The notes: generated by a model not told the origin, from the sequence alone. A stretch of DNA of 64,000 nucleotides from Typha latifolia (GCA_019914945.1 CM034102.1:62001-126000); one strand, 5' to 3'. Positions 35,451 through 45,952 are shown, counted from the first letter of the stretch. A program made the numbers and translations.

Positions 35451-36742
35451 AGGAGGCCATTCTGCCTCATACGGGTTGAAAACCTATAGATTTTTAAGCC
35501 ATTGATCAATCTCCTGGAGCATCCAGTTGCGGCAGATCCAAATGGAGAAGAAAAAGGCGTCCAAGAAAACGAAGCAGAGCAATCAGCTGATAAATGCACA
35601 GAAAAATTAACGTAATCTATTAAGTATATAAGCACGTACGTTTGCTAACATTGTGGTAAAAATAAATAAAGAAAAAGAGTGTTTTACATATTTATTTAAA
35701 TGTATATTATTATTTTTACGAAAAATATATTGTTTCTTAAGGGAAAACTGATATTAAATGCCAGGCATGTGTCTCTTTCTACACCAAAAAACAAAGAAAT
35801 TATAAATTAGTTAGAAAACAGATTACATGATTCCGTAATAAAAAAAACAAAAATATGTGATAAATTTATAAAACCGCATAAGGTTTTTTCGAGCTCTTTA
35901 GAATTTTTTTATTCTTTGTTGTTCAAAATTGGTAGACTAAAGGAGCTAGACAGCACATCCAACCTTCTCAGTTATCTAATAGAACTCGTTAAACAGTTGG
36001 GTGATTGGAATCAATATTACTATCTTGTTTGGCTCCAATTAGGGCAAAAACAGAAAAAGAAAAGGAAACAATTTGAGAGATAACAAAGAGACAGAGGAGC
36101 AGCGAAAAGAAAAGGAAATTCTCTCATCTAAAGGTCTAGGAGTGGAGAGAAAAACTTTCCGATTTGTTTAAATAATAGTTAGAACAATAAGAGGAGACAG
36201 TCTAAAATATATGATGTATGGAAAAAATAGAGGACGAAAGGGAATTCTTGCATTCCTCCTCTCCATTTCTTATGCCAAAATTAATCTTCCAGTAATCACC
36301 AGACTCGCAGAGTTACAGAGTATACTAACATTTTGTATATCATATTGCAATTAACACTATGAAACATGATCAGTCATAGCAACACCACTATGAAATCCAC
36401 CATTAGTAACTCATTTTGCAAGATGCATCAGTAATTCATTTTTCAATGGTCAAGGGCAACAGCAATTGCTTCAGTGAGTTAAAGGAAGCAGATATATGAA
36501 GAATCGTACAACCGTTCTATAAGCCTTAATAAACCATTTACCAGCTATGAGAACTTGAAAAATAGAATCACACAACTTACTACCTTAAACAAGCTTAGAT
36601 GATGTTAGTTGGAGAAAATGAACTCACAAGAGCTATTAGAGTCACATGTGAGAAAAGTATACATAGCTCTGTTGCAAGAATAGTAAATAAGTCGTGCAAA
36701 CAATTTGTTTCAAAAGGGCTGCTGCTTCTATTTTACCCTGGA
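35451..36742. other. Intergenic, nothing recognised
   Basis: AT-rich DNA between the DBR1 duplicate and the uL6m gene. It includes the 3' flank of uL6m. No gene seen. Confidence 0.5.
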
Positions 36743-37051
36743 TCATTTGGATTTTTTCCCTTGCTTTTTCTTTACAACTTCATCAATGTACATAATACCC
36801 TTACCTTTGTAAACTTCAGGAGGCTTGCAACTACGAACAGCTCCGGCAAACTGGTGCACTCTTTCCTTGTCTATCCCAGTGCAGCATATTATGTTGGGTT
36901 TGAAGCAGAAAACTCGAACAGCAGGAGGAACAGCAAACTCTACCTCGTGGCTGTAACCCAGTTTGAGAAACAACTGACGCCCTTCAGCTTCAGTTCTTGC
37001 TTTAAAACCTACTCCGACAATTTTAAGGAACCTAAAGAATTTGGCTTCCAT
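36743..37051 (-). CDS. Mitochondrial large-subunit ribosomal protein uL6m
   Basis: A single coding exon of 102 residues, from the ATG at 37051 to the TGA at 36743-36745. The sequence corresponds to the C-terminal half of bacterial L6: FFRFLKIVGVGFKA, LFLKLGYSHEVEFAVPPAV, FCFKPNIICCTGIDKERV, and the end GKGIMYIDEVVKKKQGKKSK, which is diagnostic for uL6. Plants carry a nuclear gene of about this length for mitochondrial L6. The protein would bind 23S-type rRNA near the factor-binding site of the mitoribosome. A splice acceptor (TCTACAG) lies 23 bases upstream of the ATG. A GC-rich leader exon with donor GTACGTTTCC lies near 38036, so the 5'UTR contains an intron of about 960 bp holding tandem repeats. 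No obvious cleavable presequence is visible. Confidence 0.9.
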   Translation of the reverse strand: MEAKFFRFLKIVGVGFKARTEAEGRQLFLKLGYSHEVEFAVPPAVRVFCFKPNIICCTGIDKERVHQFAGAVRSCKPPEVYKGKGIMYIDEVVKKKQGKKSK

Positions 37052-37074
37052 GTGTAACTTTTGTAATCAATTGT

Positions 37075-37610
37075 CTCTGTAGACATAATAGAATAAACAT
37101 AACTGCGTGCACAATTAAGATGACGCAAGAACCAAAAATAAGCAGGTTGACTAATTTTTGCAATCACAATCAAATAATTCCAGAATCCACTCCCTACTTT
37201 GATATAATAGACAAAACAGAATAAACATAAGTACATGACTGCACAACTAAGATGATGCAAGAACCAAAAATAACCAACTTGAATAGTTCTGCAAATCGAT
37301 GCTTTCACCATAAAATAATTCTTGAATGCAGTAGTCATTATGATAATAGCATAATGGAATAAATATGACTGCACAATTTAGATGATACAAGAACCAAAAA
37401 TAGATGGCTTGAAAGATTCCGCAATTGACACTCTTACCATCAAGTAATTCATGAATTCACTCCACTTTGATATAATATACATAATTGAATAAAGATAACT
37501 GCACAACAAAGATGGCGCAAGAACCAAAATAACCAGCTTAAGAAGCTCCTACGACCGATGCCTTCACCATCAGATAATTCCTGAATCCACTCCTCATGAT
37601 CGCAGAATAT
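37075..37610. repeat. Tandem array, about four diverged 130 bp units
   Basis: The words GCAAGAACCAAAAATA recur at about 37125, 37257, 37387 and 37517, a spacing of 130-132 bp. Each copy is surrounded by the same order of motifs: TTTGATATAATA, GAATAAA.ATAACTGCACAA, GATG.CGCAAGAACC, then TTCACCAT.A.ATAATTC and CTGAATCCACTCC. Copies differ from each other at many positions. The array lies inside the inferred 5'UTR intron of the uL6m gene. Confidence 0.85.
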
Positions 37611-38101
37611 ACGATCAGCTAAACTATGTTGACTCTTTTCTGCATGCGCATGAAAGGAAAAGAAAAGGACACTAAAGCATTGCATTACATGTGGTAATAT
37701 ATCTCATTTAATCAATAGACCAAAATTTCAACTTTGCATGTCGGAGTAAAAGCTGGAGATGTTTGAGAGAAAGGATTACAAGTTTAATCTCTCTTTCGAC
37801 TACAATTTAATACCTCTCTTCTTTTCAATTGTTTCCATTTCTTCCAAATTCACTCTTGATCCAGCAAATCATGTATTGGAATATGATATATGCCAAAAAA
37901 AAGTCCTTGAAACAGAGATAGAATAGCAAAACACAAAGATCCTGCCAGCAGAACAAAATAAGAAGAAGAGATTGGACATCTAAGTCTGCCCAAAGAGAAA
38001 GGGAAGTAGTAAAAGTGAGATAGAAGAGGAAACGTACCTAACAACCTGGCGGCGGAAGCGCCGACGACGGCGACGGAGAGGTCGCGCTGCTGCGAGCAAT
38101 G

Positions 38102-38110
38102 TTAGGGTTT
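38102..38110 (-). promoter_or_regulatory. Telo-box (AAACCCTAA)
   Basis: A perfect AAACCCTAA on the minus strand near the start of the uL6m transcript. Telo-boxes near the transcription start are characteristic of plant ribosomal-protein and translation genes, so the site fits the gene it serves. Confidence 0.55.
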
Positions 38111-38196
38111 CGAATCGGACGTTCGGAGTGAGATCGAAGAGAGACGGGGAGCGGAGGGAATCGAAGAGCGTGAGCGAGAATACTTCGGTTGGTAAG

Positions 38197-38221
38197 TGGG
38201 CTTGGAGCAGCCCCGGGCCCA
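38197..38221. promoter_or_regulatory. Site II-type motifs (TGGGCT and GGGCCCA)
   Basis: TGGGCT at 38197-38202 (+) and the palindrome-like GGGCCCA at 38215-38221. TGGGCY (site II) elements bound by TCP factors, together with telo-boxes, are known from promoters of plant ribosomal-protein and mitochondrial-protein genes. They sit between uL6m (-) and the small gene at 38613 (+). Confidence 0.5.
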
Positions 38222-38340
38222 TCTACGATTAGAAGACTTAAGTTTTGGTCTATTTTTTGTGGGTTTGTTTTGCAAAAACCATCTACGAATAGAAGACTTA
38301 AGTTTTGGTCCATTTTTATGGGTTTGTTTTGCAAAAACGA
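38221..38340. repeat. 60 bp tandem duplication in a bidirectional promoter
   Basis: Two adjacent 60 bp units, 38221-38280 and 38281-38340, each begin ATCTACGA.TAGAAGACTT and end with TTTGTTTTGCAAAAAC. They differ at only a few positions. The duplication lies between the divergently transcribed uL6m and small-protein genes, next to the site II motifs and upstream of a TATA box (38365-38372). Confidence 0.92.
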
Positions 38341-38364
38341 GAGAAAACCAGGTGGTTCATATTC

Positions 38365-38372
38365 TATAAATA
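38365..38372 (+). promoter_or_regulatory. TATA box of the small-protein gene
   Basis: TATAAATA, followed about 25-30 bp downstream by the likely start of the leader. The spacing to the first ATG at 38613 leaves room for a leader with a short intron ending GTGCAG near 38583. Confidence 0.4.
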
Positions 38373-38612
38373 CTCCCATTCGACGATATCTAGGGTTTGA
38401 CTCAATATTTCGTCGAGCTTTCACCGCACCTGATCTCCCTCGCTTCCGGCCAGTTCCGAATCCCGATCTCTCCTCCCAGGCCTCGTTTAGGCTCATTAAC
38501 TCCGGGGTAGTGGCTTTGTTTATGCTAGATCTTTGTTTCTGAAGATTTTTGGAATAAACTAATTTTGACAGATTGTTGTGCAGGATAATCTAACTAATCC
38601 TTCAATCTTAAG

Positions 38613-38986
38613 ATGGAATCTGAAAAAACTCAATCGGAAAGGTCAAACCCTTCTCCTGTAAATCCAGTCATGACCTCTTGCCGGAAAAAGAAATCGGAGG
38701 AGGCCAGTTTCGTAGCTGATTTGAGGGATCACATCGATGAGTTCATTCATGCCTCCATGGATGAGCACAAGACTTGTTTTAAGAAGACCATTCAAAAGGT
38801 CAGTTTCATCATATAAACCATGCAGCGCTTTATTCCAAATCAAATGCAATAGTGTTCTTCTATGTCATCCAAAATTGTAATTTTCTATTTCAGATGTTTG
38901 GAATGTCAAAGATCGTAGCAGAAAGAGCATCAGAAACAAAGGAAGTAGAAAGTTCCTTGCCTCTTCAGACAACTGTATCCCAGTAG
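38613..38986 (+). CDS. Small plant-specific protein, function unknown
   Basis: Two coding exons, 38613-38798 and 38894-38986, join in phase 0 to 92 residues. The N-terminal third is Ser/Pro/Lys-rich (MESEKTQSERSNPSPVNPV). The conserved-looking core is VADLRDHIDEFIHASMDEH, then KTCFKKTIQKMFGMSKIVAE, predicted helical and charged. No signal peptide or membrane segment is visible. Exon 2 begins right after a good acceptor (TATTTCAG) and ends at TAG. I regard it as real because both exons keep frame across canonical splice sites and it has its own promoter next to uL6m. I do not know its function. Confidence 0.75.
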
Positions 38987-39974
38987 AAACGATGGGCACA
39001 GCGACTAGCGTTTTATGTAGAATTTGGATAGATGACATTTCCTAAGGTGTCATCAATGTAACTAAACTGAGCATTAGATCTGTGTAAGATACCGAATTTG
39101 ACTTTTGCTGGTTCTGTTCACGAAGTTAAGATGAGATTTGAATCATCGATCAGATATTGCAAATGGATTGTGGCAAATCTCTTAGTTGATATCACTGCTT
39201 GCAGCTATTTGCTTCTCTTTGTTATGCTGTCAGTTTGTTTCTTTATTTTGATTCCCTTTAAGCATTCAGAAAAAAAAAATTTGTGTTTTATGAACTGTAA
39301 CATGTATGCTGTGCTTTACCAGACAAATACTTGTGATGAAACTCACTTTATCATTTCTGTTGCTTAAAATTTTAACCTGCTTGAATGCATCTCTGAATCC
39401 AATAATTCAATCTGAGTAGAATCTAAAATTTGAAACATGAACCAGTGAGACAAAGAGGTAGCTAATTCTAGTTAGCTTGATATCGAGTCTAGTTAATTAT
39501 ATTTTAACCGGTGGTGATCAAACCCACAGCCAGCCCAGTAAAAGCATGAAACTTTTTATGGATGGGATCTTCTAAGAACACCACCCCTCCTCGGGCAGAT
39601 TCCTCCTCATGCTCCTAAGCCTACAGGGTATTAGCAACCGTTACCGGTTGTTGTTCCCCTCCGAAGGGCAGGTTCTTATGAGTTACTCACCCGTCTGCCA
39701 CTGGAAAGCATGTTGCCAGCGTTCAACCTGAGCCAGGATCGAGCTCTCCATGAGATACCACAAACAAACATAAACTTTGGGTATTCTAATAGAACAGTTG
39801 ATTGACCATGATCTCAGTCAACTTCTGTGGAAATGATCACCTGCAGTAGTATTATACAGAAAATCGAACCAGTGCAGATGGCGCAGCAAGTAAACAGCAT
39901 CTCAACCAACCATTAATTGCATTACATTGTTTGTAATATCTGGAGAATTACATTGTTTGGAATTTACAAAATTA
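38987..39974. other. Intergenic with a plastid rDNA insertion
   Basis: It contains the 3'UTR of the small-protein gene, AT-rich DNA and the plastid 16S fragment described separately. The open frame 39098-39367 has no recognisable features. Confidence 0.5.
39583..39755 (-). pseudogene. Fragment of plastid 16S rRNA gene (NUPT)
   Basis: The minus strand reads GAGCTCGATCCTGGCTCAG, the start region of bacterial-type 16S rRNA, then GAACGCTGGC, GACGGGTGAGTAA, AAGAACCTGCCCTTCGGAGG, GCTAATACCCTGTAGGCT and GAGGAATCTGCCCGAGGAGG. These are the plastid 16S signatures in order. Compared with remembered plastid 16S sequence there are many substitutions, and a stretch of about 30-40 bases after the GCATGCTT region is missing. 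The fragment covers about the first 200 bases of the gene. It is a nuclear insertion of plastid DNA that has decayed, not a functional rRNA gene. Confidence 0.9.
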
Positions 39975-42169
39975 TCAACCAAAACCAGGAGGCACATCAG
40001 GATCCTCATCACTAATACCACCACGGAAGGAATGCCCATCCTTATGAGAATTGAAGCCAGGCGGTACATCATCAATTTGTTCAGTATGATTCAAGTCTTT
40101 AACAGGCAATTGTGGCTGATGGGCATGAAGTTGTTGCTCGCGTTCTACTTTACCATTATTGCTGCCTGGCTGATTAGTTAAAGCAAACCCTGGTGGTTCG
40201 CTCGGCTCGTTGTCATCCGATGCATTTGTTTCACAAGTAGAAGGTTTCAACGGTGAAACATGAGCTTCATCATTGATTTGATGCTTCTTAAGGGGAGAGG
40301 TTTGAGGTTCTTTCTTTTCATCCGGGTTCACCAATCTATTATAGACGGTTTCAACTGTTCCTCTGATCACCATTTCATCAGATCGAATGACCTTCCACAC
40401 CTCATCTGAAATTTGTCCCATGATTTTCTTCCTATAGGGATTCAAGGAACCCAAAATCAATCCAAATAAAAAGAACAGAATGAAGATTTTCCTCAATATA
40501 CCAGACTGCAATTCAAAATATTTGAAACAATCTCAAACCATACATAGACGCTCTTGCCTTACCCAAGTTCTTGATAAATAGCATCAGAAAGTTCTCTTAG
40601 TTTTAACTTTTCAGAACCCTCTTCATTGAGTACTATTGATTGCTTTACTTCCTTTACAATGCTGCTTCGCAGCTCCTCCTGCAACAATTCAATCATGTTA
40701 TTATTTGACAATAATAGAGACAAAGGAGGGGAGTACTAGGTACTCCAAGCTATTAATCTTAATATCTAAAAAGAACTCTAAAAACAATGTAGTGCGGGTG
40801 GAATTGAAGACGGCTATTCTACCATGATGTAAAAACATTGATTCCTTACCTGGGTCAAACCCAAAAAATTGAATTTGCTATTATATATCAATGCAATCCA
40901 CACGAATATATGCCATTATGAAGTTCATAATGTAACATCACTGCTTCCCTGACATAATCCTCTTTAACAATTTTACACTGTTGTAGAACGTCCATACCCA
41001 TATTGCTGAAGTTCACAATTACAGCAATTGTCAATGGCAGATCTACTCACCCTACCAATAACTGAGATGTAGTTTTCAACTGAAGGACTACCTGTAAAAG
41101 TTGAAGCAATAATTTGGTAGTTGTAATCCACCACAATCAGTGCACTTGATAGCCATGATCCCCGAAAGACCATATAAAAGTGTTATATATGTATGATCTT
41201 CTTAACCGCATTTAAGCTTACATTACTCATGAATCTCTTTCAGTCTAAACATAATTTCCGGGCAGAGAGCTTTTATCGAACTTCAGACCAGCAGTTGAAT
41301 GCACCAAAACAAAGCCAAAAAATCAATAAGCATTTTTTACTTGCAGTTGCTTTAAATGCATTCCATGTTAGTAGACAATATTTATTAACTCTGTAAAAGG
41401 TATTACCTCTTATCCTAAGAAATCTCTGTTGCAATCATCATCACCTCTTACCTGTGCCATTTCATTAGATTGATCCTATGCACGTGGACAATTCGGAACC
41501 TACTTGCAAACCGGGTACCTTGGAAACATCCCAACCCCATGATAACGAACCATAGAAAAGAATGGCATTGAATGATGGTTAATTCAATCACAAGAATGTG
41601 AGTGCACTCGTGAGAGTGGATTTAGTTTGTCGTTCTCAACGAGAAATCATGTGTCCTAAACGGTAGCTAATTGATGCAGCTACCTTTTCTAATTTCTAAC
41701 TTCCTATAATGGATTCATCGTGTTCTCTCTTTGGAATAGGCACCTGAATGCACAGAATTCCCCCAATAAGATTTTTTCTTTTTCTTTTGAGAAGTGATAG
41801 GGGACTGTACCGCAATAACAAAGCTGTTATTTTTGTTGATTTTTCTTTCTTTCTTGCTCAAATCAACTTCGAATTAACAACCCCATACAAGGAAAGGCAA
41901 ATTATCCTATTCCTGGCGAAGAATTTCTTCAAATTAAACAAGAATAAAAAAATAACTAAAAAATATAATAGAGAAGAATCTAAAATGTCATGGAATCTAG
42001 CTAAGCCCAACAGCGACATTGAGGGGAATGCGGAAAAGAAATGATCATTGGACCTTACGTTCTCTTTGACCTTGCGGATGATGTTGACACGGAGGGAATC
42101 GAAATCGCCGTCGTCCTTGAGCTTCTCCATCACTTCCTCCGCCGTTGGCTGGCGGCTTCCTCGTTCCAT
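39975..42169 (-). CDS. BOD1/SHG1-domain protein
   Basis: Three exons, 42059-42169, 40563-40678 and 39975-40431, join in frame to 227 residues. Residues about 9-95 (EEVMEKLKDDGDFDSLRVNI, VKEVKQSIVLN, KLKLRELSDAIYQELG, MGQISDEVWKVI) match the BOD1/SHG1 domain, named after yeast Shg1 of the Set1/COMPASS complex and animal BOD1. The domain identification is by pattern memory. The C-terminal half is disordered and polar and carries three PPGF motifs (SEPPGFALT, DVPPGFNSH, DVPPGFG), the last two in near-repeats. A chromatin or kinetochore-like role is an inference from the domain only. Intron 1 (40679-42058) is long and without coding content. The upstream in-frame sequence before MERGSRQ is 5'UTR. 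Confidence 0.8.
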
Positions 42170-43017
42170 CAGCCACCTCTCCGATCGATGAGAGAGTGGG
42201 ATTGTGTGTGCGAGAGATACGAACCCTAATATACCCTTTCGAAGGACAGTAACAGGTCGAATCCGGTCCAACTATCGGGTCCTGATCCGCCCACACATGA
42301 GATATTTGATTTGATGTCGGGTATATAGCCCAACTAAGATCCTAAACCTGGATGGTTATCGGGTATGAATAAGCAAGATCCAAATCTTAATAACAGTATA
42401 ACACTAGCGGATTCTGATTTGGCTTTAATTTGCTTAATAAATCAACCAAAAGCAACATAAAAGAGACCACCTTCTCTATACTTGAATTCCTCTTGACTGC
42501 AATTAAAATAACATCAAACAATTGAGTTTAGAATAACAGCCAATGTTATGGGCTTGGGAATTTGGGATGGTTTGATGCATGATAATAGTTGCATCATATC
42601 TATGCATCTCAGACCACACAGATCACATCTAAGTATCTAACTGTTTATATTTTGAGTCTGCCAATTTATGGAATTTGAAAGCAAAATTTCCTAACAAGTA
42701 TATATATGTAAGCAGAGGATATATGCATAGAAACTTCCATGTCATTGATATTTATTTCAAACTCTCACTGTTTGCCCACAAAAGTGAAAGCCTCTACAGT
42801 TTTCACTGAAACTGTAAGATTTCAGAAAAGGACTATGAGATATAATGGAACTCCTGCTTAGATAGCACTGTTGCGTTAGTATGAAAACATTCTATAGTGT
42901 AAGGTTCAAGAGCAACTTGATTAGGTCGACATCGATCAAGCTGCATACTGTTGACATCACCAGTGATTCATAGGAAAACCCATTGGTACTTGGTTCCAAT
43001 TATACATTTCGCAAGCA
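42170..43017. other. Intergenic between the BOD1-domain gene and AP-3 sigma
   Basis: Promoter of the BOD1-domain gene and 3' flank of AP-3 sigma, both minus strand. No gene seen. Confidence 0.5.
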
Positions 43018-43123
43018 CTAGCGACTGAATCTTCCTGAAATAGACTTTGGTACAAGACTAATGGAATTCGAAGATTTCTCTAGCCTGCGTGTAAACAGAA
43101 ATATCAGCATCAAATTACTAAGC

Positions 43124-43181
<58 letters not shown>

Positions 43182-45294
43182 CTTGCAATCTCCTCCACAG
43201 CCTTCATTATTTGCTCAGAACTAGTTTCAAGGACCTGACCTCCCAATATTATTTCATCCAAAATTGTATGCAACTGCACAAAGCAAACTTAATGAAGTAA
43301 GCACAGAAAGTCATGGCACACAACAGTATATATATTTATGTATCTTCTCACATGCAAAAAGAAAACCAAGATTTATCTCAATGAATGAGAAAACCAGTAT
43401 ATATGCTTAGATAGACTCCACAAAGTTTATGCAAAAGGAACAAAACAAATACAATATCTTCATCTCTCATATTATCATGGCAAACCCTGGCTGAATTGCG
43501 ATCCCCTGAAGTGATAAAAGCAATATCATTTCTCTGCAGAACATTCAAACAGGCTGCATCATAAAAGGAACAGCAATCATATGTACCAATTACTTCTTCC
43601 TTTTTTGTCCATTAGGCTCTACCTTGTCTATTGTTCTCTGGCAACAAAAGAACTATCGGATATTTTGTCATTTTTCCAATCCATGCCTTCATTGACCTTC
43701 CTTTCCTCTCATAATGCCCTCCATTTGAGTGGAACCACTTTTTCATACATATGCAGACATTGATGAACTTATAGAAGCGTTATTAGTTAATGCATATTTT
43801 GGAACTAATCATGACTTCAAGTGATTCTACCAATTTTGGTTCGACATCTATCTTGACTTAAGAAATATTTTCTATTTAACTAGATTTGGACATCCAAATG
43901 GGCTAGTTATTAAAAAATTTCTATATCATAGAGTCGAATCATACAGGAGGGAATTAAGAAGGATACTAGAGGAAACAAAAAAAAGGGAGTCCAAACGAAC
44001 ATAAGAAAAGCAAGCTGAATTCTATGAAAAAAAAGCCTGGTTCATGAACAAGCACTTTGATTAGGTTTTAATCATGTCACTGATATCATCCATATAAAAT
44101 AAATTTCGTTCCTCCATACAGTACGGAAGCAAAAAGATCATTTCACCAAAGAGGCAAAAGCTATCAGATTTCGGCACCTGATTACCACGTTCCTCAATCA
44201 GATTTTGTAAAGCAAACTTTATTAGAGCTCAACTTGTGCATGCTTTACAAAAGAATCAGCCATTAACATGAATTATTGATGAAGGAGGAGGATTCATCAC
44301 TTGAAATATTGTAGTTATGTTTGAGGAGTGGTTATGTTTAGAATCTGATGTGTAATGTTTCTTCATGAAAGTGTAAAATTTCTGCCTCCATGAAAAAACT
44401 CAATCAAATGCTGGTTACAGGAAATTGACAGTATCATGAGAATCTACAAGCACCTTGTTGAAATTGAATACAATGTCGAGCTCGCATACATTCTTGAAGC
44501 ATCTGTCCAGAGTTTCAACAAAGACTGCAAGCCACGAATTACCATTAGAATCGATCCCTTGAAACAGGGATAGAGTAAAGAGTTTAAAAGGCTAAACAGT
44601 TGCACGATTTGGCTTCATTGTACCATTTAACATAAAGATCTGAACAACTGATGATTACCTTGTATAAGATCAAGCATAGCTAACTCATTTTCAGAACCAT
44701 CAAAGACAAAAATGAAGTATAGTGTTGCCAAATGCTTGTACACAAGCCGAGTCCCCTGCATGCAAGACAAATCAGTAATTCTTGAACCCAAGTGAGAGTT
44801 AGTGCCAAAGTTTCATTTTTCTTATTCTCATCATCAAAAATTTTAATGTGAAAACAAGGATTATGCATCAAAGTCTAATGAAAAGGAGCACTACTGGGCC
44901 AAAGATAGCATCGGCTTCGATGAAATTGCTGACGTTGTCCGCCCTCCCAGATAGAACTACACAAGGTAAATTAATCCGTTCAGGTCGACAATGATCAAGA
45001 GACAAAAAAGGGGCAGATTTTGGATGTAATTTGTTGAAATTTTTTGAGATGGGTCCGAGGAAGAAGGGGCGGAGGACCTGAAAAGACGCTGCGTGTGATC
45101 TCTAGCTGCTTCTCCGGTGGCTGCGGTGGCGAAGCAATGAGATGTATTAGCCGTGAAGGGGGAAGAAGGAAGAAAGACCAAAAAGGAGAGATCTTTTTGG
45201 CGGAAGAGAGAGGAGAGAGAGAAACCTGAAAATCGTAGAACTTGAGGAGGCGGGGTTTCCCCTCGGTGCTCATCACTATCACCGCATGGATCAT
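43018..45294 (-). CDS. AP-3 adaptor complex sigma subunit
   Basis: The small chain of the AP-3 heterotetramer, which sorts cargo from the Golgi/TGN to the vacuole. Seven exons (45226-45294, 45078-45120, 44895-44956, 44659-44755, 44454-44524, 43182-43273, 43018-43084) give 166 residues, the usual size. Sequence in order: MIHAVIVMSTEGKPRLLKFY, EKQLEITRSVFS, NVSNFIEADAIFG, RLVYKHLATLYFIFVFDGSE, VFVETLDRCFKNVCELDIVF, LHTILDEIILGGQVLETSS, and a tail SISLVPKSISGRFSR that is long enough to mark AP-3 rather than AP-1 or AP-2 sigma. The last intron (43085-43181) is only 97 bp, and a CT repeat of about 55 bp starts right after its weak donor (GTTCTC). The start codon lies about 110 bp from a divergent tRNA gene. 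Confidence 0.95.
43125..43179. repeat. (GA)n microsatellite inside the last AP-3 sigma intron
   Basis: About 27 GA units, CT on the transcribed strand. They occupy positions +3 to about +57 of a 97 bp intron. Confidence 0.97.
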
Positions 45295-45405
45295 GGCGAC
45301 TTTGTTGGGATCGCGAATCGAAGACGACGACGATGGTATAATCGTCCGTAGAAAAGAAATAAAAAATGTGTATAAATTAAAATAAATTATTATTCCATAA
45401 AAGTT
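45295..45405. promoter_or_regulatory. Compact divergent spacer, AP-3 sigma and tRNA-Arg
   Basis: Only 111 bp separate the AP-3 sigma start codon (-) from the 5' end of tRNA-Arg (+). The tRNA side is AT-rich. The spacer must hold the AP-3 sigma leader, so the Pol II promoter may lie within or beyond the tRNA gene. Confidence 0.4.
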
Positions 45406-45478
45406 GCGCCTGTAGCTCAGTGGATAGAGCGTCTGTTTCCTAAGCAGAAAGTCGAAGGTTCGACCCCTTCCTGGCGCG
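45406..45478 (+). tRNA. tRNA-Arg (CCU anticodon)
   Basis: A full cloverleaf of 73 nt with discriminator G. The acceptor GCGCCTG pairs with CTGGCGC with one T-T mismatch. The D-arm is GCTCAGTGGATAGAGC, the A box. The anticodon arm TCTGT-TTCCTAA-GCAGA gives CCT. The T-arm is GAAGG-TTCGACC-CCTTC, the B box. There is no intron. Sequence and structure fit the nuclear plant tRNA-Arg(CCU), which reads AGG, rather than a plastid tRNA. Confidence 0.97.
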
Positions 45479-45900
45479 AATAATTTAGATTTACTTTTCA
45501 ACTTTTAATTTCTTTAATATTTCTTTAGTTGATGATTTTTTTTTTGTTTGTTTTGCTAGGGTCGTTATTCTTAATCGCTTTTGATCTTAGTTTAGGCAAC
45601 AAAATGTCTAGGATCAAATCCGTTCAATTTTCTAATAATCATTATAAAACAAACTAGTGCCAAAAGTAGAGGAAAAAAAATGCAGGCTCTCCTATTTTAT
45701 TGGTAGAACAACCTTCGAGTTGACTTGATTTGCTCATAAGATCTCCGTCTAATATTAATTAATAATACATAAACTCATCTGCCCACCACATTAATAAATT
45801 ATTAGTCGCCTTCGCTATTACGGGGAAGACCCAAATACCTCTCTTCCTCCTCTCTTTCTGCTGCCCCGTGAGCAACGAATCCCCTCGAGATAACCAAGTG
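45479..45900. other. Intergenic downstream of the tRNA
   Basis: Short T runs after the tRNA can serve as Pol III terminator. The rest is the promoter of the next plus-strand gene. Nothing else seen. Confidence 0.4.
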
Positions 45901-45914
45901 TGGGGACGAGATTC

Positions 45915-45952
<38 letters not shown>

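Larger units (their letters stand above)
38036..38230 (-). other. Inferred non-coding first exon (5'UTR) of uL6m
   Basis: A GC-rich stretch on the minus strand, rich in CTC and CGC triplets, ends with the donor GTTGTTAG|GTACGT at about 38036. It contains the telo-box AAACCCTAA. No long ORF from it connects in frame to the uL6m coding exon, so it is best read as leader. The transcription start is not determined. Confidence 0.5.

Noticed and set aside
45406..45478. Plastid or mitochondrial origin for the tRNA-Arg
   Set aside because: The sequence matches the nuclear CCU arginine tRNA pattern, and no organellar flank is visible. The plastid insertion at 39.6 kb is separate.
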